Positions 24,992-33,883 are shown, counted from the stretch's first letter. The stretch: DNA of 64,000 nt from Nannocystis bainbridge (GCF_028368995.1 NZ_JAQNDL010000001.1:496001-560000); one strand, 5' to 3'. Translations and numbers: made by a program. The notes: a model not told the origin generated them from the sequence alone.

Positions 24992-27022
24992 ATGGAGACC
25001 ATCTACGTCGTCATCCCGCTGCTGCTGATCGGGGTGGTGCTGGCTGCCGTGGTGCTCGACCGGTGGAGCGTGCCGGTCATCCTCGTCGCCCTCGGGTTCG
25101 GCATCCTGTTCGGCAGCGACGTGCTCAACGTGTGGCACTTCGACGACGTCGAGCTGACCAACCATGTCGCCAACCTGGCGCTGGTCTTCATCCTGTTCCA
25201 GGGCGGCTTCTTCACCAAGCGCGAGGACCTGCGGGCCGTGGCGTTGCCGGCGCTCGGCCTCGCGACCTGGGGCGTCCTGCTCACCGCCGCGGGCACCTTC
25301 GCCTGCCTGCACTTCGTGCTCGGCTGGACGACCCAGAAGTCGCTGCTGCTGTCCGTCATCATCTCCTCGACCGACGCCGCCGCGACCTTCTCGATCTTGC
25401 GGCGCCAGGCGCTGCCGAGCCGGCTGGCGTCGACGCTCGAGATCGAGAGCGCCGCCAACGACCCGATGGCGATCTTGACGACGCTGATCGTGGTCGAGGC
25501 CTACGCCTCCGGCGAGAGCCAGGGCTGGCTGACGCTGCCGCTGTTCCTGTGGAAGTTCCTCGCCGGCCCGGTGTTCGGCTGGGCCATCGCCCGCGGCTCG
25601 ATCGCCCTGTTCAACCGCCTGAACCCGCAGGAGCGCGGCTATTACTACGTGCTCATGGTCGGCGGCGTGATGCTCAGCTACGGCCTGACCGAGATGGCCC
25701 AGGCCAGCGGGATGCTGGCGGCCTTCACCGCCGGCCTGGTGATGGGCAACACCCGCTTCGTCTACCGCCAGGGCGTGAGCAACTTCGCCGCGGCGCTGTC
25801 GATGATCGCCAACATCGGCGTGTTCGTGCTGATGGGCGTGCTGGTGTTCCCCAGCCAGTGGGCCGACCTGTGGTTCCAGGGCGTGCTGCTGTTCTTGATC
25901 CTGACCTTCGTGGCGCGCCCGGCCGCCGTGATGCTCGGCACCCTCGGCATGCGCATCGGCCTGCGCGAGCGCTCCTTCATGAGCTGGGCCGGCCTGCGCG
26001 GCGCGGTCCCGGTGGTGCTCGCCACCTACCCGGCGGCCGCGGGCATGGCGATCGGGCAAGAGATCTTCAACCTCGTGTTCTTCGCGGTCCTGCTGTCGGT
26101 CTCGCTGCAGGGCTCGACCCTCGAGCTGCTGGCGCGCAAGCTCGGCCTGTCGGAGCCCAAGCCCCCCCAGCCGCGCTACGGCCTCGAGCTGGTGACGATG
26201 GCCCGCAGCGAGCTCGACGTGGCCACCGTCGACCTGCCCGGACCCCAGGGCCGCCCGGGCCCGCGGATCCGCGAGCTGATCCTCCCGCCGTCAGCCCTGA
26301 TCACCCTGATCGCTCGCGGCAACGAGGTGATCGGCCCGTCCGGCAACACCCGCCTGCTCGGCTGGGACCGGGTCACCGTGCTGGTGCGACCGGAGGAGGA
26401 AGACGCGGCGCGCGAGAGCCTGCTGCGCCGCTTCGAGGCCGTCGAGCCCGGGGTCGAGCCCGAACCGCTGGAGAAGCCGGACATGGTCCCTCCCGCCGAC
26501 GAGGCGGCGGTCGAGCGGCTCCGCGACCACGTCGTGCTGGTCGGCCACGGCCGCGTCGGCGCGGTGCTGGCCCGCTCGCTCCGCAGCCACGGCCTGCCGT
26601 TCGTCGTCATCGAGCAGGACTGGCACATCGTCGACCTGCTGCGGCGCAGCCACACCCTCGCGCTGGCCGGCGACGGCGAGTCGACGGTGGCCCTCGACCT
26701 GGCGGGCATCGCCCGCGCGCGGCTGCTGCTGGTGACGACGGCCGATCCCATGGCCGCGCGCGCGGTGATCGAGCACGCCCATCGCACCAACCCGGCGATC
26801 GAAGTGGTCGCGCGTGTCCACTTCGCCGAGCAGTACGAGGCGCTGTGCCGGTTCCCGCGCACCCGCTGCGTCAACGGCGAGGACGAGCTGGCCGGGACGA
26901 TGGCGCGGCTGGGCCTGGGCGTGTTCGGGATGACGCCAAGCGAAGCCGGGCCGACGACCAGCGAAGCCAGCCCGGCGGCCCGCGAAGCCGGGCCGGCCAC
27001 CCGCGAAGCGGCGCCGACCTGA
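24992..27022 (+). CDS. Cation/proton antiporter (NhaP2/CPA type) with C-terminal TrkA domains
   Basis: 676 residues. About twelve hydrophobic helices span residues 1-385, with antiporter core motifs SSTDAAATFSILRR and IESAANDPMAI (ND ion-binding pair) and a conserved SWAGLRGAVPVVLATYP. A soluble TrkA-C-like region (about 400-470) follows. Then comes a TrkA-N/RCK Rossmann domain (from about 511) with VLVGHGRVGAVLARSL and an acidic IEQD, which should bind NAD(H) or a nucleotide and gate transport. K+/H+ exchange is the likely function. The last ~28 residues are a degenerate repeat (SEAGPTT, SEASPAA, REAGPAT, REAAPT) of unknown purpose. The gene converges with the Cys-rich lipoprotein gene. Confidence 0.92.
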   Translation: METIYVVIPLLLIGVVLAAVVLDRWSVPVILVALGFGILFGSDVLNVWHFDDVELTNHVANLALVFILFQGGFFTKREDLRAVALPALGLATWGVLLTAAGTFACLHFVLGWTTQKSLLLSVIISSTDAAATFSILRRQALPSRLASTLEIESAANDPMAILTTLIVVEAYASGESQGWLTLPLFLWKFLAGPVFGWAIARGSIALFNRLNPQERGYYYVLMVGGVMLSYGLTEMAQASGMLAAFTAGLVMGNTRFVYRQGVSNFAAALSMIANIGVFVLMGVLVFPSQWADLWFQGVLLFLILTFVARPAAVMLGTLGMRIGLRERSFMSWAGLRGAVPVVLATYPAAAGMAIGQEIFNLVFFAVLLSVSLQGSTLELLARKLGLSEPKPPQPRYGLELVTMARSELDVATVDLPGPQGRPGPRIRELILPPSALITLIARGNEVIGPSGNTRLLGWDRVTVLVRPEEEDAARESLLRRFEAVEPGVEPEPLEKPDMVPPADEAAVERLRDHVVLVGHGRVGAVLARSLRSHGLPFVVIEQDWHIVDLLRRSHTLALAGDGESTVALDLAGIARARLLLVTTADPMAARAVIEHAHRTNPAIEVVARVHFAEQYEALCRFPRTRCVNGEDELAGTMARLGLGVFGMTPSEAGPTTSEASPAAREAGPATREAAPT

Positions 27023-27040
27023 GCCGACCCGCGCGCAGCC

Positions 27041-27925
27041 TCAACAGTCCGGGCAGTGGCAGACGAGGTCGACGTCGCCGCCTCCGCCCTCGCACACCTC
27101 GATCCCGTCATTACAGGCCGCCCCGGCGCATTCGCAGTCGACCTCGTCTTCGCACGCCACGGGCCGCGGCAGGCAGGTCCAGTTGTCGCCGAAGACGCTG
27201 GGGTGATTGACGCAAATGAACGAATCGGGGCACAGCTCGCACGCGGTCACCCACCAGCACGAGATCACGGGCACGCAGGCGCCGGTCCAGCACCCCATGA
27301 AGTCGTCGACCCCCGGCAGGGTCCCGGGCGGGCAATCGGGCGGCAGCGCGTCACAGAAGACCTCGCCGCCGCAATGGACCTTCTCGGTGATGCACTGGCC
27401 GAGCACGCATTTCGCCTCGTCGATGCCGATCTGCTGGCACTGGGTCTGATCGCACCGGGCGTCGCAGACCACGTCGTCCTGCTCGGTGGGGATGGCGAAG
27501 CACGAGCAACAGTCGTCGTGCAGCTTGCAATCGGCGTCGACCTCGCAGGGGCCGCCGCCGATGCCGCCGGTCGTGCCCTCGGTGGTGGTCTCGCTCGTCG
27601 TCGAGCCGGAGTCGGTGGTCTCGCCGCCCGTGGTCGTCGTGCCCGGCGCCCCCGTGCCGGTCTCGCCCGTGGTCCCGGGACTCGTGGGGTCCGAGGTCGT
27701 GCCCTGCGTCGCAGTCCCGGATCCCGTGAGCGGGTCGAGGCCGGTGGTCGGCGCGTCGGTGGAAGCCGACGAGGCCACCGAAGTCTGTCCAGGAGGATCA
27801 CCGGTGCCGTCGCTGTTCGAAGCGCTCGACGTGCTGCCGCCGACCGTCTCGCTGGTCTGCGGCGCAGCCGTCGAGCACGCGCACAAGCCGATGCCAGAGA
27901 AAGCCAAAAGAAGTCGAATTCGCAT
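27041..27925 (-). CDS. Cys-rich lipoprotein with Thr/Ser/Gly linker
   Basis: 294 residues from ATG 27925, the start giving a compact signal peptide (MRIRLLLAFSGIGLCAC) with Cys as lipidation site. A ~115-residue linker rich in Thr, Ser, Gly and Asp follows. The C-terminal ~160 residues hold more than 25 Cys in spaced pairs (CKLHDDCCSC, CDARCDQTQCQQ, CVLGQC, CHCPDC), suggesting a disulphide-rich extracellular domain. I do not recognise the family. Its architecture matches the other surface lipoproteins of this window. Confidence 0.8.
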   Translation of the reverse strand: MRIRLLLAFSGIGLCACSTAAPQTSETVGGSTSSASNSDGTGDPPGQTSVASSASTDAPTTGLDPLTGSGTATQGTTSDPTSPGTTGETGTGAPGTTTTGGETTDSGSTTSETTTEGTTGGIGGGPCEVDADCKLHDDCCSCFAIPTEQDDVVCDARCDQTQCQQIGIDEAKCVLGQCITEKVHCGGEVFCDALPPDCPPGTLPGVDDFMGCWTGACVPVISCWWVTACELCPDSFICVNHPSVFGDNWTCLPRPVACEDEVDCECAGAACNDGIEVCEGGGGDVDLVCHCPDC

Positions 27926-28014
27926 GCGCCGAGCATGGCAAAAAGCCCGCAGACCCGCCAGAACACGCGTCGAGTGACCGGGCGTCACCTCGGTCCTCGT
28001 TCACCTTGTCGGGC

Positions 28015-28839
28015 ATGACGCAAATCCTGTCCCTCAACCTCGGCGGCTACGGCGAACAGCACGATCCATGGCGCGCTCGCCGGCCGCTCGTCGCCGCCGT
28101 GCTCGCCGAGCAGCAGCCCGACCTCGTCGCGCTGCAGGCGGTCGCTCGTGACCCGGCGATCGCCCGAGGCTGCGATCAGGCGACCCAGCTCGCGCACGAC
28201 GTCGGCGGCTATGAAGTCGTTTACCGGCCCGCGACCCGCGGCCCCGGCGGACGCGAGTCGGGCCTCGCCTTGCTGTCGCGGGTTTCTCCCCTGGCCGTGC
28301 ACGTGCATCCGCTGTCGCGCCGCGGCGACGACGACCCATTCGACCGCGTCCTGCTGCACGGCGTGTTCCCGGGCCCCCGCGCGCCGCTGCACGTCGTGTG
28401 CGCGCACCTGTCGTGGATCGAGGCGCAGGCGGGCGACAACGTCGGCGAGCTGCTCGTTTACCTCGCCGCGGTGCCCGGCCCGCGGCTGCTGCTCGGCGAC
28501 TTCAATCAGACACCGACCAGCGACGCGCTCGCCCGATTGCGCGGCGCCGGCCTCGTCGACGCCTGGGCCGCGCTGCGCCCCTGCGATCCGGGTCACACCT
28601 TCTTCGAGGCCGGCGCGCCGACCCGGCGCATCGATTATCTGCTGCTCGATCGCCGCCTGGGCCCGCGCGCCTGCGAGGTCTCGCTGGTCCTCGACCGACC
28701 CGGCGAGCGCCGGGCCTCCGATCACGCCGGCCTGCTGGCGCGGCTCGGCGACGACGGGCGAGCGGACGTCGCTGCGACGGGCGACCAGGGTCCGCACCAG
28801 CCCGGATCGCCCTGCCCACAATCGGCGCCGCCGGCGTAA
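28015..28839 (+). CDS. Endonuclease/exonuclease/phosphatase (EEP) family protein, catalytic Glu replaced
   Basis: 274 residues from ATG 28015. EEP-fold landmarks: SLNLGGYG at the N-terminus, GLALLSR, AHLSW (His), LLGDFNQTPTSD (Asp-Asn), RRIDYLLLD and the closing SDHAGLLARL (Asp-His). The usual LQEV motif, whose Glu binds Mg2+, reads VALQAV here, so an expected metal ligand is missing. Activity may therefore be altered or lost, or another acidic residue may substitute. Family members cleave DNA, RNA or phospholipid head groups; the substrate is open. There is no signal peptide. A final ~30-residue polar tail looks disordered. Confidence 0.85.
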   Translation: MTQILSLNLGGYGEQHDPWRARRPLVAAVLAEQQPDLVALQAVARDPAIARGCDQATQLAHDVGGYEVVYRPATRGPGGRESGLALLSRVSPLAVHVHPLSRRGDDDPFDRVLLHGVFPGPRAPLHVVCAHLSWIEAQAGDNVGELLVYLAAVPGPRLLLGDFNQTPTSDALARLRGAGLVDAWAALRPCDPGHTFFEAGAPTRRIDYLLLDRRLGPRACEVSLVLDRPGERRASDHAGLLARLGDDGRADVAATGDQGPHQPGSPCPQSAPPA

Positions 28840-28910
28840 ATCACATCACCGCGGGATGGGCAGCGCGTCTGGCTGGCCCCATTCGCTCGCTCGTGTCATG
28901 AACGGGCCTG

Positions 28911-29381
28911 ATGATCGAAACCGCTCAAGACCCCACCATTTACCAGGTCATCCGCGACCAGCACCGCGCCGTCGCCGAGCTGCTCGCCGAGCTGGCCGCC
29001 GAGCAGGACGTGGCGCGCGGGGAGCAGCTGTTCAGCCAGGTCCGCGACGCGCTGGAGCGCCACGCGCGGGCCGAGGAGGCCGTGTTTTACGACATCCTCA
29101 TCCAGCAGGACGCGGAGGGCAAGGCGCTGGCCAAGGACGCCGAGCGCGACCACTCGCAGGTCCGGCGCCTGCTCGCCGAGCTCGAGAGGATGCGGGTCGA
29201 CCACGCCGACTGGGCCGCGAAGGTCGAGGCGCTCACCCGCAGCGTGACCGAGCACGTCGCGTTCGAGGAGGACACTATCTTCGCCGCGGTCGAGGCGATC
29301 CTCGACGACGATCAGGCGCGCACCCTGGCCGAGACGTTCGAGGCGCTCGAATCGCGGGTCGAGCCCGAGGCCGCCGCCTGA
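28911..29381 (+). CDS. Hemerythrin-like (HHE) domain protein
   Basis: 156 residues, a single four-helix hemerythrin domain. Metal ligands are readable in order: His18 (RDQHRAV), His51 and Glu55 (ERHARAEE), His81 (RDHSQVRR), His115 and Glu119 (TEHVAFEE). Tyr60 lies near the site. The set is complete for a di-iron centre binding O2 or related small molecules; cytoplasmic forms act in oxygen or nitric-oxide sensing or iron storage. It stands alone, 45 bp before the LPS operon on the same strand, but no functional link to LPS is evident. Confidence 0.92.
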   Translation: MIETAQDPTIYQVIRDQHRAVAELLAELAAEQDVARGEQLFSQVRDALERHARAEEAVFYDILIQQDAEGKALAKDAERDHSQVRRLLAELERMRVDHADWAAKVEALTRSVTEHVAFEEDTIFAAVEAILDDDQARTLAETFEALESRVEPEAAA

Positions 29382-29425
29382 TCGCCCGACTGTGATGATT
29401 CACGCGCGCAAGGCAGAGGTCGCCC

Positions 29426-30511
29426 ATGAGCGGAGTGCCATCCCCGGAGTTCGCGCTCGGCTCGCCCGTCAAGGAGCGCGAGCCGAGCGTGCGGCCCGGC
29501 GCCCAGGTCCACGCGGCGCGCGAGGTGCTGGTGCTGCGCGCCCTGCCGGGCCTCGGCGATTTCTTGTGCGCCACCCCGGCGCTGCGGGCCCTGCGAGCCG
29601 GCTTGCCGCGGGCCAAGATCACCCTGCTGGGCCTCCCGCGAGCGCGTGAGCTGGTCGCTCGCTGCTCGCACCTCGTCGACGGCCTGCTCGAGTTCCCCGG
29701 CTTCCCCGGGCTGCCCGAGACCCTCGCCGACGTGCGCGCCCTGCCCGACTTCTTGCGCGCGGTCCAGGGCCGCTTCGACCTCGCCTTGCAGATGCACGGC
29801 GACGGGCTCGTCAGCAACATCGTCGTCCAGCTGCTCGGCGCGCGCACCAGCGCCGGCTTCTACGCCCCGCCGCAGCCGTGCCCCGACCCGGCGACCTTCT
29901 TGCAATATCCAGCGGACCTCGCCGAGCCGCGCATCCACCTCTCCCTGCTCGGCTTCCTCGGCATCGAGGCGCGCGGCGAACGGCTCGAATTTCCGCTCGC
30001 GCCGGCCGACGTCCGCCGGGCCGACGCGCTGCTGCAGGCCGCCGGCGTCGCGCCCGGCAAGGCGTTCACCATCCTCCATCCCGGCGCCGCCGAACCGCGC
30101 CGGCGCGTCGACCCTGGCGTGCTCGCGCAGGTCGCCGACGGCCTGGCATCGCGCGGCCTCGCCGTGGTCCTCACCGGCTCCGCCGACGAGGCCGACCTCA
30201 CCGCCGCCGTCGATCACCACGCCGCGCGCGAGCTCGTCGACCTGGTCGGCCGCACCGACCTCGGCTCGCTCGGCGCGCTGGTCGAGCGCGCCCGCCTGGT
30301 GATCGCCGGCGACACCGGCATCTCCCATTTGGCGAGCGCGCTGCAGACCCCGAGCGTCGTCGTCTTCCGCAGCACCGCGCCGGCCCGCTGGGCCCCGCTC
30401 GACCGCGTGCGCCACCGCGTCGTCGACGCCCGCGAAGCCCCGGCCTCGGCCGCGGCGATCCTCGCCGAGGCCGACGCCGCCCTGTTCCTCGCGGGGGTCG
30501 ACCGTGCTTGA
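29426..30511 (+). CDS. Glycosyltransferase family 9 (LPS heptosyltransferase type)
   Basis: 361 residues. GT9 landmarks: RALPGLGDFLCATPALRALR at the N-terminal acceptor domain (residues ~37-57), LGLPRARELV, the donor domain opening FTILHPGAAEPRRR, VVLTGSADEADL, VDLVGRTDLGSL and the terminal GDTGISHLASALQTPSVVVF. These match ADP-heptose:LPS heptosyltransferases and related enzymes at the inner membrane. It is the first gene of a compact operon; the next start overlaps its end by 8 bp. Confidence 0.88.
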   Translation: MSGVPSPEFALGSPVKEREPSVRPGAQVHAAREVLVLRALPGLGDFLCATPALRALRAGLPRAKITLLGLPRARELVARCSHLVDGLLEFPGFPGLPETLADVRALPDFLRAVQGRFDLALQMHGDGLVSNIVVQLLGARTSAGFYAPPQPCPDPATFLQYPADLAEPRIHLSLLGFLGIEARGERLEFPLAPADVRRADALLQAAGVAPGKAFTILHPGAAEPRRRVDPGVLAQVADGLASRGLAVVLTGSADEADLTAAVDHHAARELVDLVGRTDLGSLGALVERARLVIAGDTGISHLASALQTPSVVVFRSTAPARWAPLDRVRHRVVDAREAPASAAAILAEADAALFLAGVDRA

Positions 30512-31025
30512 TCCGCGGGCCGCCCTCCGCCGGGCCCGCCGGCTGCTCGTGGTCCCGCCCGCGGCCGGCTGCGACGAGCTGGGGCCGGCGCTGGTGCGCC
30601 TGCGGATCGCCATGCCGCAGGCGATGGTGGTCCTGCTGGCCGAGGCGCGCGCCGCCGGTCGCGTCGCCGTGTTCGTCGATCAGGTGCTGCCGGCGGCCGC
30701 GCTGACGCGCTTCGACGCCACCGGGCTGCCGGCGCTGGTCGATCGGCTGGCTGCGGCCCGCCTCGACGCCGCCCTGGTGTTCACGGCCGCCGACGAGACC
30801 GCGTTCGAGGTCGCCTACCTCGCCTACCTCGCCGGCATCCCGGTGCGCGCCGGCTTCGCCGACGAGTTCGGCGGCGGCGTGCTCGCGCCGGCCGTCCCGC
30901 CCCCGCCGGCCCGCGTCATCGGCCCCGGGCGCCACCTCTCCCTGCTCGACGCGCTCGACCTGAGCGCGCCGCTCGCCCCCGCGGGCGCGAAAGCGAGGCC
31001 CTCGTGCGACGACTCCGCGTCCTGA
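30504..31025 (+). CDS. Truncated GT9-like protein (N-terminal domain only)
   Basis: 173 residues from GTG 30504. It resembles only the N-terminal half of GT9 enzymes: RLLVVPPAAGCDELGPALVRLR, LDAALVFTAADETAFEVAYLAYLAGIP and VRAGFADEFGGG. It then stops near the point where the donor-binding domain should begin (RHLSLLDALDL). The usual motifs GDTGxxH and HPG are absent, so it cannot be a complete transferase. It could be a remnant kept in frame by the overlapping operon, or an accessory subunit. It overlaps the genes on both sides. Confidence 0.7.
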   Translation: MLDPRAALRRARRLLVVPPAAGCDELGPALVRLRIAMPQAMVVLLAEARAAGRVAVFVDQVLPAAALTRFDATGLPALVDRLAAARLDAALVFTAADETAFEVAYLAYLAGIPVRAGFADEFGGGVLAPAVPPPPARVIGPGRHLSLLDALDLSAPLAPAGAKARPSCDDSAS

Positions 31026-31990
31026 CCTGGCACGTTCACGGCAGCTACCTCTACTACCTCACCCAGGCGCCGCACGAGTTCTACCTGCCCGTAAAGCCAG
31101 GTCGTCCCGAGGGCCACGGCGGGCGCGGCGGCAGCTTCGCCTGGGGCGCCAACGTCCACGAGGTCCCGGCCGACGCCGTCGCCGACCAGGCGTTCGACGT
31201 CGTCCTGTTCCAGTCGCGCCGCAATTACGAGTGCGATCAATTCGAGCTGCTGAGCGCCGCCCAGCGCCGCTTGCCGCGGATCTTCCTCGAGCACGATCCG
31301 CCCCGCGAGTCGCCGACCGACACCCGCCACCCGATCGACGACCCCGACGTCCTGCTGGTCCACGTCACCCCGTTCAACGCCCTGATGTGGGACGCCGGGC
31401 GCACCCCCGTGCGGGTCATCGAGCACGGCGTCGCAGTGCCCGACGGCGCGGCCTACAGCGGCGAGCTGGCGCGCGGGATCGTCGTCGTCAACGACCTCGC
31501 GCGGCGCGGTCGCCGGCTCGGGCGCGACATCTACGAGCGCGTGCGCACCCACGTCCCGCTCGACCTCGCCGGCATGGACTCCGACGCGCTCGGCGGCCTC
31601 GGCGACCTGCCGCTGCGCGAGCTCCACGCCCGGCTCGGCCGCTACCGCTTCTTCTTCAACCCGATCCGCTACACCAGCCTCGGCCTGGCCGTGTGCGAGG
31701 CGATGATGATCGGCCTGCCGATCCTCGGCCTCGCCACCACCGAGATGAGCACCGCCGTGCAGAGCGGCGTCAACGGCTACGTCGAGACCGACCTCGAGCG
31801 GCTGATCGGCCACATGCGGCGCCTGCTCGCCGATCCGTCCGAGGCCGCCGAGCTGGCCGCCGGCGCGCGGCGGATCGCCCGCGAGCGGTTCGGCATCGAC
31901 AGGTTCACCGCCGACTGGTCGCGGGTCCTGGGCGAGGTCACCGGATGTCCCGAAGGACAGGTCGCCGGCGCGGCCCGGAGGCTCGCGTGA
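31004..31990 (+). CDS. Glycosyltransferase (GT1/GT4 type)
   Basis: 328 residues from GTG 31004. The N-terminal domain begins RLRVLTWHVHGSYLYYL. The C-terminal donor-binding domain contains RYTSLGLAVCEAMMIGLPIL and TTEMSTAVQSGVNGYVETD, the EX7E-like region of GT-B enzymes, ending with an ARRIARERFG helix typical of GT1/GT4 transferases. The HVTPFNALMWDAGRTPVRVIEHG segment provides the hinge. It probably adds a sugar to LPS core or O-antigen. It overlaps the neighbours by 22 bp upstream and 4 bp downstream. Confidence 0.85.
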   Translation: MRRLRVLTWHVHGSYLYYLTQAPHEFYLPVKPGRPEGHGGRGGSFAWGANVHEVPADAVADQAFDVVLFQSRRNYECDQFELLSAAQRRLPRIFLEHDPPRESPTDTRHPIDDPDVLLVHVTPFNALMWDAGRTPVRVIEHGVAVPDGAAYSGELARGIVVVNDLARRGRRLGRDIYERVRTHVPLDLAGMDSDALGGLGDLPLRELHARLGRYRFFFNPIRYTSLGLAVCEAMMIGLPILGLATTEMSTAVQSGVNGYVETDLERLIGHMRRLLADPSEAAELAAGARRIARERFGIDRFTADWSRVLGEVTGCPEGQVAGAARRLA

Positions 31991-33858
31991 AGCCGCTGCC
32001 CTTCGCCGCCGGCGCCGGCCTCGAGCGGCCGGGCGGCCCGCTGAAGATCGCCATGATCAGCGAGCACGCCTCGCCGCTGGCCCCGCTCGGCGGGCGCGAC
32101 AGCGGCGGGCAGAACGTCTACGTCGCCCAGGTCGCGCGCCACCTCGGCCGCCTCGGCCACCGCGTCGACGTGTTCACCCGCCGCGACAGCCCGACCTCGC
32201 CGGCGATCGTCGAGATGGCCGACGGCGTGCGCGTGATCCCGGTCGACGCCGGCCCGCCCGCGCCGCTGGCCAAGGAGACGCTGCTGCCGCTGATGCCGGC
32301 GTTCACCCGCGCGGTCGCGGCCTGGGCCCGGCGCGAGCGCTACGACCTCGCGCACGCCAACTTCTTCATGAGCGGCCTGGTCGCCGCCGAGCTCAAGCGC
32401 GAGCTCGGGGTCCCGTTCGCCGTCACCTTCCACGCGCTCGGCAAGGTCCGGCGCCAGCACCAGGGCCAGGCCGACGGGTTCCCCGACGAGCGCTTCGCCA
32501 TCGAGGAGCGGATCGTGCGCGAGGCCGACGTGATCGTCGCCGAGTGCCCGCAGGACGAGGTCGACCTGATGACGCTCTACGCGGCCGACCCCGAGAAGTT
32601 GGTCATGGTCCCGTGCGGCTTCGATCCGGGCGAGTTCTGGCCGGGCGGCCGCGCCGAGGCCCGCGCCGCGCTCGGCCTCGGCGCCGACGAGCGGGTCATC
32701 CTGCAGCTCGGGCGCATGGTCCCGCGCAAGGGCATCGACAACGTCGTGCGCGCGCTGGCGCGGCTGCCCGCCGACGCGCGCGCGCGGCTGGTCGTCGTCG
32801 GCGGCGAGTCGCGGCGCCCCGATCCTTCGCTCACCCCCGAGATCGGTCGCTTGCTGGCGGTCGCCCGCGAGGAGGGTGTTGCCGATCGCGTGACCTTCGT
32901 CGGCAGCCGCGGCCGCGGCGAGCTGCGCGACTACTACGTCGCCGCCGACGTGTTCGTCAGCACCCCCTGGTACGAGCCGTTCGGCATCACCCCGCTCGAG
33001 GCGATGGCCTGCGGCGTCCCGGTCATCGGCGCCAACGTCGGCGGCATCGCCCACACCGTCGCCCACGGCGAGACCGGCTACCTGGTCCCGCCCGACGACC
33101 CCGACGCGCTGGCCGACAAGCTCGCGCTCGTGCTTTCGCAGCCGCGCCTGGCCCGACGTCTGGCCCAGCTCGGGCTGCAGCGCGTGCACGCCCTCTTCAC
33201 CTGGGACAAGGTCGCGGCCCGCCTGGCGGGCGCCTTCGTCACCGCCGCCGGCCGCCGCCCCGTCGCCCCGCCGACCGCCGCCTTCGCCGCCGTCGACCGC
33301 GGCTTCGACGACCTGCTGGCCGTGCTCTCGCGCGCCCGCACCTGCCTACGCGACGACATCGTGCGCGCCGCCGACCTCGTCAGCGCCGCCTTCGCCCGCG
33401 GCGGCAAGGTGCTCGTCTGCGGCAACGGCGGCAGCGCCACCGACGCCCAGCACTTCGCCGCCGAATTGGTCGGCCGCTTCCTCGCCCCCGACCGCGCCGG
33501 CCTGCCGGTCATCGCCCTCAACGCCGACACCGCCGTGCTGACCGCCTGGGCCAACGACGTCGGCTACGCCGACGTGTTCGCCCGCCAGGTCCGCGCCTAC
33601 GGCCGCCCGGGCGACCTCGTGTTCGGCATCTCGACCAGCGGCCGCTCGGCCAACGTCGTCGCCGCCCTCAAGACCGCGCGCGACTGCGGCCTCCACACCT
33701 TCGCCCTGCTCGGCGGCACCGGCGGCGAAGCCGGCGACCTCGCCGACTGCGCCCTCGTCGTCCCCTCGCCCGACACTCAGCGCATTCAGGAGGTCCACAC
33801 ATTGGCCCTGCACCTGATCTGCGAATTGGTGGAGGCGCAGGTGGCCCCCTCGCCTTGA
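31987..33858 (+). CDS. Fusion of GT4 glycosyltransferase and GmhA-type SIS-domain phosphoheptose isomerase
   Basis: 623 residues from GTG 31987 (GTGA overlap with the previous stop). Residues ~15-415 are a GT4 enzyme: GGRDSGGQNVYVAQVARHLG at the acceptor end, QLGRMVPRKGIDNV, and YEPFGITPLEAMACGVPVIG (EX7E) with GGIAHTVAHGETGYLV. Residues ~430-620 are a SIS domain with GNGGSATDAQHFAAELVGRF from 479, GISTSGRSANVV and TQRIQEVHTLALHLICELVE, as in sedoheptulose-7-phosphate isomerase (GmhA). It would make D-glycero-D-manno-heptose 7-phosphate and transfer a sugar from one polypeptide. The other heptose-synthesis genes follow in the same operon. Confidence 0.92.
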   Translation: MKPLPFAAGAGLERPGGPLKIAMISEHASPLAPLGGRDSGGQNVYVAQVARHLGRLGHRVDVFTRRDSPTSPAIVEMADGVRVIPVDAGPPAPLAKETLLPLMPAFTRAVAAWARRERYDLAHANFFMSGLVAAELKRELGVPFAVTFHALGKVRRQHQGQADGFPDERFAIEERIVREADVIVAECPQDEVDLMTLYAADPEKLVMVPCGFDPGEFWPGGRAEARAALGLGADERVILQLGRMVPRKGIDNVVRALARLPADARARLVVVGGESRRPDPSLTPEIGRLLAVAREEGVADRVTFVGSRGRGELRDYYVAADVFVSTPWYEPFGITPLEAMACGVPVIGANVGGIAHTVAHGETGYLVPPDDPDALADKLALVLSQPRLARRLAQLGLQRVHALFTWDKVAARLAGAFVTAAGRRPVAPPTAAFAAVDRGFDDLLAVLSRARTCLRDDIVRAADLVSAAFARGGKVLVCGNGGSATDAQHFAAELVGRFLAPDRAGLPVIALNADTAVLTAWANDVGYADVFARQVRAYGRPGDLVFGISTSGRSANVVAALKTARDCGLHTFALLGGTGGEAGDLADCALVVPSPDTQRIQEVHTLALHLICELVEAQVAPSP

Positions 33859-33883
33859 AATGGCCCCATCCCACGGAGCAGCG

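Noticed and set aside
31943..31957. TGTCC-CGAA-GGACA hairpin in the GT1 gene
   Set aside because: It lies within codons for a CPEG segment, and a similar word in a later GT9 gene also encodes CPEG, so the repeat is explained by coding sequence.
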